From: Ruminococcus sp.
Lineage (GTDB): Bacteria; Bacillota; Clostridia; Oscillospirales; Ruminococcaceae
Assembly: GCF_017464355.1 (NCBI RefSeq)
Contig: NZ_JAFUAG010000002.1
Span: 1 to 64,000 of the forward strand
Reading direction: 5' to 3'
Length of the DNA: 64,000 bases
Shown: piece by piece, positions 1 to 7,785 of the stretch
How positions within the stretch are numbered: position 1 is the stretch's first letter
Layout: every line of letters begins with the position of its first letter
Notes under the pieces: model-generated
Databases searched by the model: none
Seen by the model: the letters and a program-made list of their open reading frames with translations, nothing else
What the model was told of the DNA's origin: nothing
Program-made: the position numbers and the translations under genes

Positions 1-916
1 TACAGGTATGCGGACGGATATTCCTGCATTTTATTCCGAGTGGTTCATGAACAGGATACGGGCAGGCTTTGTGTTGGTGAGAAACCCTTACCGCCCCGAT
101 TGGATAACACGCTACGAACTTAGTCCCGATGTTGTGGACTGTCTTGCGTTCTGCACAAAGAACCCTGAACCGATGCTGAAACACCTTGACGAGCTGAAAG
201 CATATCATCAGTACTGGTTCGTCACGATCACGCCCTACGGCAAAGAAGTCGAGCCGAATGTACCACAGAAAGAAAAGGTCATGCAGGACTTTATCACGCT
301 TTCCGAAAAAGTCGGAGTAAACTGCGTGGGCTGGCGGTATGATCCCATATTCATTGACAGCACATATACACTTGATAGGCATATATCGGATTTTGAGCAG
401 ATGTGCAGGATGCTTTCGGAATATACTCATGTATGCGTTATCAGCTTTATAGATCTATACGAAAAGGTCAAGCGGAACTTTCCGCAGGCTCGGACGGTCA
501 CGCCGCAGGAGCGTATCACCATAGGCAAGAGCTTTGCTGAGATTGGCAAACTGTACGGCATTACAATAAAAGCCTGTGCCGAAGGAACAGACCTTGCACC
601 ATACGGAGTAGATTGCGCAGGCTGCATGACACAGCAGACCTTTGAAACTGCGATAGGCAGTCATTTGAATGTGCCGAAGAAGAAATCTCAGAGAGCCGAA
701 TGTGCCTGTGTTCTCGGAACAGATATAGGCGCTTACGATACCTGCGGACACCTCTGCCGTTACTGCTACGCAAACTACAACCATGAAAATGTCAGACGGA
801 ATATGCAGCTTCACGATCCCAATTCTCCCTTCCTTGTAGGCGATTTGCAGGAGGGTGAGGTCATTCATCAGGCAAAGCAGGAAAGCTGGATAGATGCACA
901 GCTTACTCTGTTTTAG
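1..916 (+). CDS. DUF1848 family protein, 5' end outside window
   Basis: Uncharacterised DUF1848 protein. The reading frame is open to the window edge (codon phase from base 2); family members have a few more residues before the conserved RTDIPAFYSEWF segment, so the ATG at base 8 is probably internal. The C-terminal part carries cysteines DCAGC and then CGHLCRYCYANYN, a CX3CX2C arrangement that suggests an iron-sulfur cluster, although the family's reaction is unknown. It lies 12 bp upstream of a zinc macrodomain gene and a class M sirtuin gene on the same strand, so it is probably cotranscribed with ADP-ribosylation enzymes. Family call is firm, function is not known. Confidence 0.85.
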   Translation, partial: TGMRTDIPAFYSEWFMNRIRAGFVLVRNPYRPDWITRYELSPDVVDCLAFCTKNPEPMLKHLDELKAYHQYWFVTITPYGKEVEPNVPQKEKVMQDFITLSEKVGVNCVGWRYDPIFIDSTYTLDRHISDFEQMCRMLSEYTHVCVISFIDLYEKVKRNFPQARTVTPQERITIGKSFAEIGKLYGITIKACAEGTDLAPYGVDCAGCMTQQTFETAIGSHLNVPKKKSQRAECACVLGTDIGAYDTCGHLCRYCYANYNHENVRRNMQLHDPNSPFLVGDLQEGEVIHQAKQESWIDAQLTLF

Positions 917-928
917 AACGGTGATACA

Positions 929-1693
929 ATGAGTAAAGTGAATTATCTGATAAACTATTTGCTTTCCGAGCGTGATGATCTCGGCAGGATAGAGATACCA
1001 GAAACCGAACAGGATAAATTCAGATTGTACCGCAGTTTAGTTAATATCCGACCCGCTGTCAAGGCGGACGAGGACTTTTTGCTGGCAGAGGACGAATATC
1101 TCACAGCCTTGACCGAGAGCAAGGGTATCACGGATATTGCAGATCTGTCGCCAATAGAGGACGGCATTTATCTCTGGAAAGGTGATATTACCACGCTGCG
1201 ATGCGGTGCGATAGTCAATGCCGCCAATTCGGGAATGACGGGGTGCTGGCAGCCGTGTCACTCCTGCATCGACAACTGTATCCACACCTTTGCAGGGGTA
1301 CGGCTTCGTTACAAGTGCAGTCAGATCATGCAGGCGCAAGGTCATGAAGAACCTACGGGCAAGGCAAAAATAACGCCTGCCTACAACCTGCCCTGCGACT
1401 ATGTGATACACACAGTCGGACCGATCGTGCAGGAACAGCTCACGGACGGGCATTGCCGTCTATTGGAAAGCTCCTACCAAAGCTGTTTAGAGCTTGCCGT
1501 GCAAAACGGTATCGGGAGTATTGCTTTCTGCTGTATCTCAACGGGAGTGTTCGGATTTCCGCAGGACAGGGCGGCAGAGATTGCAGTCCGCACAGTAAGG
1601 GAGTTTCGCCAAAGGAATGATATAAAAGTTATTTTCAATGTGTTCAAGGAGGACGATCATGAAATTTACAAGAGATTACTCGGCGGAAATTGA
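929..1693 (+). CDS. Zinc-containing macrodomain protein, probable protein ADP-ribose hydrolase
   Basis: Macrodomain of 254 aa; an N-terminal helical segment (1-75) precedes the fold. The ADP-ribose binding asparagines are in NAAN (97-100), the second loop is STGVFGFP, and residues 109-116 (PCHSCIDN) give the Cys/His/Cys set that binds zinc in the macrodomains encoded beside class M sirtuins. Family knowledge: these enzymes remove mono-ADP-ribose that the partner sirtuin attaches to protein. The gene overlaps the sirtuin gene by 35 bp, which supports translational coupling. The substrate in other bacteria is a lipoylated GcvH-like carrier; no such gene is visible here, so the target in this organism is open. 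Confidence 0.9.
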   Translation: MSKVNYLINYLLSERDDLGRIEIPETEQDKFRLYRSLVNIRPAVKADEDFLLAEDEYLTALTESKGITDIADLSPIEDGIYLWKGDITTLRCGAIVNAANSGMTGCWQPCHSCIDNCIHTFAGVRLRYKCSQIMQAQGHEEPTGKAKITPAYNLPCDYVIHTVGPIVQEQLTDGHCRLLESSYQSCLELAVQNGIGSIAFCCISTGVFGFPQDRAAEIAVRTVREFRQRNDIKVIFNVFKEDDHEIYKRLLGGN

Positions 1694-2507
1694 CCGTCTG
1701 AAAAAAGAAATACAGAACGCTGATGTGATCGTGATCGGTGCTGGTGCAGGGCTTTCGACTGCCGCAGGATTTACCTATTCGGGCGAACGGTTTGAACGTT
1801 TCTTCTCTGATTTTGAAGCGAAGTACGGCTTTCACGATATGTATTCCGGCGGTTTCTTTCCCTTTGAAACGCCCGAAGAAATGTGGGCGTACTGGTCACG
1901 CTTTATCTGGTGCAACCGTTACATGGACATCGACAACGGCACATACAAGACGCTGTTCGAGCTTGTAAAGGACAAGGATTATTTCGTTATCACCACGAAT
2001 GTCGATCACCAATTTCAGAAGGCAGGCTTTGACAAAGAAAGACTCTTCTACACGCAGGGCGATTACGGACTTTTCCAATGCTCCGAGCCGTGTCATAATC
2101 AGACCTATGATAATGAGGAGATCGTCAAAGACATGATCGAGTTTCAGGAGGATATGAAGATACCCACCGAGCTGATCCCGAAATGCCCGAAATGCGGAAA
2201 GCCCATGACGATGAATTTACGCTCCGACGATAAGTTTGTCGAGGACGAGGGCTGGCACAGGGCTGCAAAGCGCTACGATGATTTCCTGCAATCGCACGAA
2301 GGAAAGCATATCTTGTTTTTAGAGCTTGGAGTGGGCTACAATACGCCCGTTATCATCAAGTACCCGTTCTGGAAGATGACGGCGAAGAACCCGAACGCAG
2401 TTTATGCCTGCCTGAATTTTGGTGAAGCGTATGCGCCCGATGAGATAGCTGGGCAGAGTATCTGTATCGATGGGGATATTCGTGAGGTGCTGAATGTTTT
2501 AGCTTAA
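1659..2507 (+). CDS. Class M sirtuin (SirTM-like), probable protein ADP-ribosyltransferase
   Basis: NAD-dependent sirtuin fold, 282 aa. Start chosen at 1659 because AGGAGG lies directly upstream. NAD-binding motif GAGAGLS is at 27-33 and TTNVDHQ at 112-118. The position that holds the catalytic histidine in deacylase sirtuins is glutamine (YTQGD, Gln133). Asn114, Gln133 and Arg188 are spaced as the three functional residues I recall for the streptococcal SirTM, which points to ADP-ribosyl transfer rather than deacylation. Structural zinc cysteines are 141, 145, 176 and 179. The overlapping upstream macrodomain is the expected reversing enzyme. No GcvH-L or LplA2 gene follows; it could lie upstream of the window. 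Confidence 0.9.
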   Translation: MKFTRDYSAEIDRLKKEIQNADVIVIGAGAGLSTAAGFTYSGERFERFFSDFEAKYGFHDMYSGGFFPFETPEEMWAYWSRFIWCNRYMDIDNGTYKTLFELVKDKDYFVITTNVDHQFQKAGFDKERLFYTQGDYGLFQCSEPCHNQTYDNEEIVKDMIEFQEDMKIPTELIPKCPKCGKPMTMNLRSDDKFVEDEGWHRAAKRYDDFLQSHEGKHILFLELGVGYNTPVIIKYPFWKMTAKNPNAVYACLNFGEAYAPDEIAGQSICIDGDIREVLNVLA

Positions 2508-2516
2508 TATTGATTT

Positions 2517-2553
2517 GAGCCTTGCTCTCTGTTTTGAGTGCAAGGCTCATTTT
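2517..2553 (+). terminator. Terminator of the DUF1848-macrodomain-sirtuin operon
   Basis: Nine-bp stem GAGCCTTGC (2517-2525) with GCAAGGCTC (2540-2548) followed by ATTTTAT, 10 bp after the sirtuin stop. It closes the plus-strand operon before the convergent hcp gene. Confidence 0.7.
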
Positions 2554-2687
2554 ATGTCAATAGGGTATGTTGTTATTTCGGTATGCGCCACAATGCCTGA
2601 TAGGACTTGTGCGGAACGGTTTATGGTTGCGCCAATAGACTACGGTCATTTGACATCACAGGAACAAATCATAAAACATAAAACTGA

Positions 2688-4316
2688 TCATATTCCAAAA
2701 ATTTTCATATCATCCTCAACCGTAGTAATTCCTGCAATACCAAAGTTTTCTACCAACACATTTGCAATATTCGGTGAAAGAAACGCAGGCAGAGTCGGTC
2801 CGAGGTGGATATTCTTCACTCCGAGATACAGCAGAGCAAGGAGAACGATGACTGCTTTCTGCTCATACCATGAGATGTTGTAAACGATAGGCAGATCATT
2901 TACATCATCAAGCCCGAATACCTCTTTCAGCTTCAGAGCGATAAGCGCCAAAGAATAAGAATCATTACACTGTCCTGCATCGAGAACTCTCGGAATACCG
3001 CCGATGTCGCCTAAGTCGAGCTTGTTATACTTGTACTTCGCACAGCCTGCGGTGAGAATAACTGTATCTTTTGGCAGCTTCTCAGCAAATTCCTGATAGT
3101 AGCTTCTGGACTTCGCTCTGCCGTCACAACCTGCCATTACCACAAACTTGCGAATTGCTCCGGATTTTACTGCTTCTACAACTGTATCGGCAAGTGCAAA
3201 TACCTGTTCATGGGCAAAACCGCCGATAATAGAGCCGGTTTCGATCTCGGTAGGCGGAGGACATTTCTTAGCCTGTTCGATGATCGGCGAGAAATCCTTT
3301 ACTTCGCCGTAGGGTGCGTCAATATGCTTACAGCCCGGATAGCCTGCGGCACCTGTTGTCCAAAGCCTGTCCTTGTAGCTGTCCCTCGGAGGAACGATAC
3401 AGTTTGTGGTCATAAGCACCGGACCGTTGAAACTCTCAAATTCCTCTTTCTGCTTCCACCACGCATTGCCGTAATTTCCTGCGAAATGAGGATACTTTTT
3501 GAAGAACGGATAATAATGCGCAGGTAGCATTTCCGAGTGCGTATAAACATCAACTCCCGTATCCTTTGTCTGCTCAAGGAGCATTTCAAGGTCTTTCAGA
3601 TCGTGACCTGAGATCAGTATTGCAGGATTTTTGCGGACACCGATATCAACTGTCGTGATCTCAGGATTGCCGTATGCTGTAGTATTTGCAGCATCAAGGT
3701 CAGCCATACCCTGAACGCCGTACTTGCCGACTTCCAGCGTGAGAGCCACAAGGTCATCGACCGACAGACTGTCATCAAGTGTTTTAGCAAGAGCCGACTG
3801 TAAGAAAGCATCAAGCTCCTCGTCATCATTCAGCAGAGCATTTGCGTGCTTGGTGTAAGCCGCAAGTCCTTTCAGACCGTATGTTATCAGCTCACGCAGA
3901 GAGCGTATATCCTCATTCTCTGTTGCAAGTACGCCGACAGTCTTTGCTTTCTCGGCATAGTCCGAACCGTTCCAAAGAGCTGTTTCGGGGAGTGATTCTT
4001 TATTCTGCACCTGTCTGAGCAATTCCTCTTTGACTGTAAGCGTTTCCTTGACCTTAGCAGTAATGCTGTCGAGATCGAAATTCGCATTGGTTATAGTGAT
4101 GAACAGATTCACGCTAATAAGGTGGTTGATTTCGGGACAGACCTTCTGCCCCTCTGCACGAAGCCGAGTTGTGACCGCCGACAGTCCTTTTGTAACATAT
4201 ACGAGCAAGTCCTGCATAGCTGCGACATCTGGCTTTTTACCGCATACTCCCGAAACTGTACATCCTTTACAGCCTGCTGTTTCCTGACATTGATAGCAAA
4301 ACATTTTCTGTTCCAT
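2688..4316 (-). CDS. hcp: Hybrid cluster protein / hydroxylamine reductase
   Basis: Hcp, 542 aa, about the usual length. The N-terminal motif [13 protein letters not shown] with the following GVCG supplies the four cysteines of the conventional iron-sulfur cluster. Later conserved segments such as LISGHDL, NCIVPP, AGCDGR and [10 protein letters not shown] carry ligands of the hybrid Fe-S-O cluster. Family role: reduction of nitric oxide or hydroxylamine, or S-nitrosylation chemistry, in the anaerobic cytoplasm. Start is preceded by CAGGAGG. It lies 60 bp downstream of a hemerythrin-type DUF438 protein on the same strand and opposite a Crp/Fnr regulator, a typical nitrosative-stress arrangement. 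Confidence 0.95.
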   Translation of the reverse strand: MEQKMFCYQCQETAGCKGCTVSGVCGKKPDVAAMQDLLVYVTKGLSAVTTRLRAEGQKVCPEINHLISVNLFITITNANFDLDSITAKVKETLTVKEELLRQVQNKESLPETALWNGSDYAEKAKTVGVLATENEDIRSLRELITYGLKGLAAYTKHANALLNDDEELDAFLQSALAKTLDDSLSVDDLVALTLEVGKYGVQGMADLDAANTTAYGNPEITTVDIGVRKNPAILISGHDLKDLEMLLEQTKDTGVDVYTHSEMLPAHYYPFFKKYPHFAGNYGNAWWKQKEEFESFNGPVLMTTNCIVPPRDSYKDRLWTTGAAGYPGCKHIDAPYGEVKDFSPIIEQAKKCPPPTEIETGSIIGGFAHEQVFALADTVVEAVKSGAIRKFVVMAGCDGRAKSRSYYQEFAEKLPKDTVILTAGCAKYKYNKLDLGDIGGIPRVLDAGQCNDSYSLALIALKLKEVFGLDDVNDLPIVYNISWYEQKAVIVLLALLYLGVKNIHLGPTLPAFLSPNIANVLVENFGIAGITTVEDDMKIFGI

Positions 4317-4376
4317 AATAATACCTCCTGTTATATTGAAGGGCGATACATGAAACGATCTGCACCGCCCTTATCC

Positions 4377-5918
4377 TTATTCCTGTGAATTAAAATGCTC
4401 TTTCGCAAACTCCATATCCTGCACAAGCTCCACTGTTCCGAGATACTTGCCGTTCCTGTCACGAACTGCCATATATCTTACAAGCATCGTTCTGCCGCCC
4501 TTGTCCATCCATACGGGAACACAGTCACGGCGGTTATTGCGGAAATCGTCAATGATACCTCTTACCATCTGTTCGATCTTTGGCGGGTGGCAGGAGAACA
4601 CCTCTCGGTCTATCGCCATTCCCGGACGTTTGAATACCTTTTCTCCCTCGTTAAAAAAACGGTTGATGTTGTCCGCATCGACAAAGGTGATCTCCATAGG
4701 TATCGTGTTGAACAATGCGGTTATCTGCTCTACTGTCATGTGACCGCCGGGCATTACGATTTCATCATTGTCCACATTTTGCTTTTCGGCAGGAGCAACA
4801 TTTTCGGCTTCTTCCCATATCTCATTCGACACGTTGAAGCAGTCTGCATAGTCCTTGGAATCCCGGTAAATGCCATACCATTCCTCCTGCGTGAAATTCA
4901 CCGCACATATCGGAAACAGGATATTCTGCTCCTTATAGATCATTTCCTCCGCACGTTTCAGGACAGCCTTCAGGCGCTCCGTCCGATCGGCAGAAAGTGC
5001 GGTTTCCTTTGCGAGAGAAGAAACCTCGTCCCTGATCTCATCATCGACTGTCCACATGACATCGGAGGGTCCGATAATGTCATATTTCACTTTCAGATGC
5101 GGATACAGCAGGTCTCCTTTCTTCGCATAGTGTATCGAAATATCACGCAATGCGGTCAGCTCGGCGGAAACATCATCACCGCTGTCGAGCTTATCTTTCA
5201 GCACGTTTATCAGCTTTTCAAGAGCATTGTTTTCCTGTGCGAACGTGTAAAGCGGGTGTCCCTTGACCTTTGCAAGCTGATCGGCACGCTCCTGCTTATC
5301 GGTATATGCCTCCTTCGGCTTACCCTTTGCCCTGACTTCCTGCCACGAGGGCTGCTGTTCTCTTTTCAAGGATTCCTCCACAGCACGTTCTGCATTGGCA
5401 ATCTGTTCCTCACGGGTAGCACCGTGAAACAGCGCCGAATGAACATCGCAGAGCCGCTGCACCTCGGAGATAGGCGTACCCTCCTTGATGAGAGCCTGCT
5501 CCGCTTTCATGATCTCGCTTGCTTCAACATCACTGAAATTCTCTACGAATTCGGCACGGACGGTTTCCAGATCCTCGCCGCGTCCCAAACGTACAAGATA
5601 GCTTTTCAGCAGAGCAATGCGTATATCCTCATCAGCAACAGGGCTTGTTACAGGCTCATCGCTATCAGCTTTTTCTGCCGATACCTCATCAGCACCGATG
5701 ACCTCAAAGCCCTTTTCTGCAAAAGCCTTAATGACAGTCTTCATAGGAATTTTCATCATTCCTGCACCCTTTGGAATAGTCATTACTCTGCCGAGCGTTT
5801 GCAGCTTTGCAGGCTTTGTGATCTCCGTAAAACCGAGTTCAAGCATGATATCCTTGACTTCCGGATATTCCTTAACAAGATCGTGTACTGTTTTCTTTAA
5901 GTTGATTATCTTAGCCAT
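4377..5918 (-). CDS. DUF438/hemerythrin/PAS protein, probable NO or oxygen sensor
   Basis: Multidomain cytosolic protein of 513 aa. Residues 1-75 form a DUF1858-like module (INLKKTVHDLVKEYPE). A DUF438 helical module follows at about 95-170, then a hemerythrin-type helical bundle at about 210-360 with suitably spaced His and Glu (for example HPLYTFAQEN, ISIHYAKKGDLLYPHL, EEMIYKEQNILFP), and a C-terminal PAS domain at about 385-505 ending in KYLGTVELVQDMEF. Family proteins are thought to bind diiron or small ligands; the exact role is unproven. It is the first gene of the minus-strand operon with hcp. RBS GAGGT is 7 nt before the ATG. Confidence 0.88.
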   Translation of the reverse strand: MAKIINLKKTVHDLVKEYPEVKDIMLELGFTEITKPAKLQTLGRVMTIPKGAGMMKIPMKTVIKAFAEKGFEVIGADEVSAEKADSDEPVTSPVADEDIRIALLKSYLVRLGRGEDLETVRAEFVENFSDVEASEIMKAEQALIKEGTPISEVQRLCDVHSALFHGATREEQIANAERAVEESLKREQQPSWQEVRAKGKPKEAYTDKQERADQLAKVKGHPLYTFAQENNALEKLINVLKDKLDSGDDVSAELTALRDISIHYAKKGDLLYPHLKVKYDIIGPSDVMWTVDDEIRDEVSSLAKETALSADRTERLKAVLKRAEEMIYKEQNILFPICAVNFTQEEWYGIYRDSKDYADCFNVSNEIWEEAENVAPAEKQNVDNDEIVMPGGHMTVEQITALFNTIPMEITFVDADNINRFFNEGEKVFKRPGMAIDREVFSCHPPKIEQMVRGIIDDFRNNRRDCVPVWMDKGGRTMLVRYMAVRDRNGKYLGTVELVQDMEFAKEHFNSQE

Positions 5919-5977
5919 AATGTGACCTCGCTTTCGATTTAGTTGTTTAAGTTACGCTCTATTATTGTTACCTCCTT

Positions 5978-5994
5978 ATGTTTTTTCAAAACAT
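5978..5994. promoter_or_regulatory. Inverted repeat in the leader of the DUF438-hcp operon
   Basis: ATGTTTT TTC AAAACAT, a perfect 7-3-7 inverted repeat in the roughly 110-nt untranslated leader of the minus-strand operon. Whether it acts as DNA operator or RNA hairpin cannot be told from sequence. Confidence 0.4.
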
Positions 5995-6018
5995 CTATCA
6001 AAAAAGTTGCTGTGGCTC

Positions 6019-6047
6019 TTGACTTTCTAATAATATTATAGTACAAT
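6019..6047 (+). promoter_or_regulatory. Promoter of the Crp/Fnr regulator gene
   Basis: TTGACT, 17-bp spacer, TACAAT. Predicted start of transcription is near 6054, about 38 nt before the regulator ATG. It overlaps the divergent promoter of the DUF438-hcp operon. Confidence 0.7.
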
Positions 6048-6062
6048 AGAAGAGAAAAGTCT
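6035..6062 (-). promoter_or_regulatory. Activator-dependent promoter of the DUF438-hcp operon
   Basis: On the minus strand a TATAAT -10 (6040-6035) has no recognisable -35 hexamer. The 14-bp palindrome at 6063-6076 is centred 41.5 bp upstream of the predicted start, the classic position for a Crp/Fnr protein contacting RNA polymerase (class II). The lack of a -35 fits dependence on an activator. Confidence 0.6.
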
Positions 6063-6076
6063 GTTGTATTTACAAC
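6063..6076. promoter_or_regulatory. Probable Crp/Fnr operator shared by two divergent promoters
   Basis: GTTGTA TT TACAAC, a perfect 6-2-6 palindrome. It is at -41.5 relative to the minus-strand hcp-operon promoter and at about +10 to +23 of the regulator's own promoter, so one site could activate hcp and block the regulator gene. The binding protein is inferred from position only. Confidence 0.6.
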
Positions 6077-6091
6077 GAAAGCAGGGATTTT

Positions 6092-6757
6092 ATGAAAAAA
6101 TATGCAGCTCTTTTGAAAAGAACAAAGCTATTCTCCGGTGTTGGGGAAAATGACATTCTATCTATGCTCCATTGCCTGAACACTCAGGTTCGGGAGTATA
6201 ACAAGGGAGAGTATGCCTTTCGGCAAGGTGAGTATATCCGCAGTTTGATGATCCTTGCAGTGGGCAGACTTCACATTCAGAAAGAGGATTATTGGGGCAA
6301 CCTGAATATATTGAATGAGATACGTCCCGGAGAAATGTTTGGAGAAGCCTATATTATACCAAACAGTGGAACTTTGATGAACGATGTTGTTGCTATCGAA
6401 GAAAGCGTAGTCCTCTTTTTTGATATAGACCGAATACTGACCGTGTGTTCCTCTGCTTGCCCCTTTCACACTCAGCTGATAAAAAATTTATTTTACACGA
6501 TCTCAGATAAGAATAAAAGCCTTGTACAAAAAATCAGCTATATGTCTCAGCGTTCCACAAGAGAAAAACTGCTGTCCTACCTTTCAGATGAAGCAAAACG
6601 TCAAAACAGCAATTCATTCTCTATTCCATTTAACCGACAACAGCTTGCGGATTTTCTTTCGGTAGACCGAAGTGCTATGTCCAACGAGCTAAGCAAGCTG
6701 CGGAACGAAGGAATGTTGGATTTTCATAAAAATGAGTTTACCCTGCGGGAACTTTGA
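6092..6757 (+). CDS. Crp/Fnr family regulator, HcpR-like
   Basis: Transcription factor of 221 aa: cyclic-nucleotide-binding-type beta roll at about 10-125 (RPGEMFGEAYIIP), a dimerisation helix at about 130-155, and a winged helix-turn-helix at about 160-218 (RQQLADFLSVDRSAMSNELSKL). The N-terminal cysteine cluster of true Fnr is absent. It is transcribed divergently from the DUF438-hcp operon, with a palindrome at 6063-6076 between them, so control of nitrosative-stress genes is likely; the signal (haem, NO or other ligand) cannot be read from the sequence. RBS is weak (GCAGGG). Confidence 0.85.
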   Translation: MKKYAALLKRTKLFSGVGENDILSMLHCLNTQVREYNKGEYAFRQGEYIRSLMILAVGRLHIQKEDYWGNLNILNEIRPGEMFGEAYIIPNSGTLMNDVVAIEESVVLFFDIDRILTVCSSACPFHTQLIKNLFYTISDKNKSLVQKISYMSQRSTREKLLSYLSDEAKRQNSNSFSIPFNRQQLADFLSVDRSAMSNELSKLRNEGMLDFHKNEFTLREL

Positions 6758-6778
6758 TCTGCAAAAACCATACACATA

Positions 6779-6814
6779 CCCCAAACCCAATGAAATTTCG
6801 GGTTTGGGGTTTTC
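6779..6814 (+). terminator. Terminator of the Crp/Fnr regulator gene
   Basis: Ten-bp perfect stem CCCCAAACCC (6779-6788) with GGGTTTGGGG (6800-6809), then TTTTCT. It lies 22 bp after the stop codon. Confidence 0.9.
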
Positions 6815-6898
6815 TATACATAGAAATAAAACAGGGATATGCCTTCTGTGGTTGCCACATTAGACATATCCCATTTACTTTAGTTACAATACAGTCTG

Positions 6899-7129
6899 TT
6901 ACTCTTGAATTTCCTGCATTATAGTTGCGCCGTCCTTGAAGCCGACCTTGTAAGCAGCTCTCATCTCAGCGGCAGCAGTCTCGCTCACACAGTCCAGTAT
7001 CTTGTGAAACACATCAATCTGCTCCTCACTCAGCGAATCCTCAAAGGGGATACAGAGTTTGTTGAACTCGTCAGAGAACTCGGCGGAGTGAATATCGCCC
7101 TGTCTGTAATTGTACATCGCATCAATCAT
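6899..7129 (-). CDS. Small uncharacterised protein, 76 aa
   Basis: Acidic, predominantly helical protein that I cannot assign. Recognisable segments are SEEQIDVFHKILDCVSETAAAEMRAAY in its middle, shown here only as a description of an amphipathic helix pair, and a C-terminus KVGFKDGATIMQEIQE. GAAAGGACA precedes the ATG at suitable spacing. Similar short proteins are common beside phage-like genes in Clostridia, but that is a general impression. It lies downstream of the YopX-like gene on the same strand. Confidence 0.6.
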   Translation of the reverse strand: MIDAMYNYRQGDIHSAEFSDEFNKLCIPFEDSLSEEQIDVFHKILDCVSETAAAEMRAAYKVGFKDGATIMQEIQE

Positions 7130-7232
7130 TTGTATCTGTCCTTTCGGTTTTATTGTTGTAAAACCAACCGTCCAAACTTTACCAAATAATCGTTGTTAAG
7201 GTGTTGCCTACGGCACCCCTTTCACCAATTAT

Positions 7233-7706
7233 CTACACACCAAAATCCGCTATGGAATTATCATGGATATTGCCCACAACATAGTATTCCGAATACCTTA
7301 TCGCGGGCATAAGATCACGGTCACAGGTGGGGTGTTCAATAAGTACTCCGTTGTCTATCCCGACAGCCATAAATTGATCATACTCCGCATACCACTTTAT
7401 GAGATAGTAAGCGTATTCCGAATCGCAGGGCTCCGGGGCAAGTCTTTTTTCGGCAATAATATCATTTTCAAAGATTATTTTCCCATTCATGTCATACTCA
7501 CCGATATTCCTATCCAATGTATGCGTGTCAATCTCAATCAGATACTTATCAAGAGATGACATAACAGCTGATGTCCTTTTTCTTGGAGGTACTGATAAGA
7601 TGTACCCATTTTTGCCGACAAATAAAACATTGCCGTATAACCATTCGCTTGTAACTGCTGCCTTCGCCCTGACAACAAATAATTCGTTACGTTTTACCTT
7701 TTTCAT
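7233..7706 (-). CDS. YopX-like phage protein
   Basis: 157-aa protein with the YopX pattern: an N-terminal part, then IGEYDMNGKIIFENDII (about 86-102), equivalent to the family's DKNGKEIYEGDI, and the C-terminal EYYVVGNIHDNS, equivalent to YEVIGNIYDNP. YopX proteins come from phages and integrated elements and have no known activity. Start at 7706 is chosen because AGGAGG lies 8 nt upstream. A terminator separates it from the restriction gene, so it is probably an independent accession to the defence block. Confidence 0.75.
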   Translation of the reverse strand: MKKVKRNELFVVRAKAAVTSEWLYGNVLFVGKNGYILSVPPRKRTSAVMSSLDKYLIEIDTHTLDRNIGEYDMNGKIIFENDIIAEKRLAPEPCDSEYAYYLIKWYAEYDQFMAVGIDNGVLIEHPTCDRDLMPAIRYSEYYVVGNIHDNSIADFGV

Positions 7707-7745
7707 GAAAACGACCTCCTGCATAAAAGTTTTTATATATGAAAA

Positions 7746-7772
7746 TCGGGAACAGAACTATTCTGCTCCCGA
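7746..7772 (-). terminator. Terminator of the type III restriction operon
   Basis: TCGGGAGCAGAA / TTCTGTTCCCGA stem with one mismatch and a 3-nt loop, followed on the minus strand by TTTTC, 14 bp after the res stop. Confidence 0.75.
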
Positions 7773-7785
7773 ATAACATATCTTA

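Noticed and set aside
2515-2883. 122-codon plus-strand frame after the sirtuin gene
   Set aside because: It begins at the terminator hairpin and runs into the 3' end of hcp; no ribosome site and no recognisable protein.
4395-5900. 501-codon plus-strand frame opposite the DUF438 gene
   Set aside because: It mirrors the true minus-strand gene, lacks a ribosome site and reads as Leu/Ile/Cys-rich antisense.
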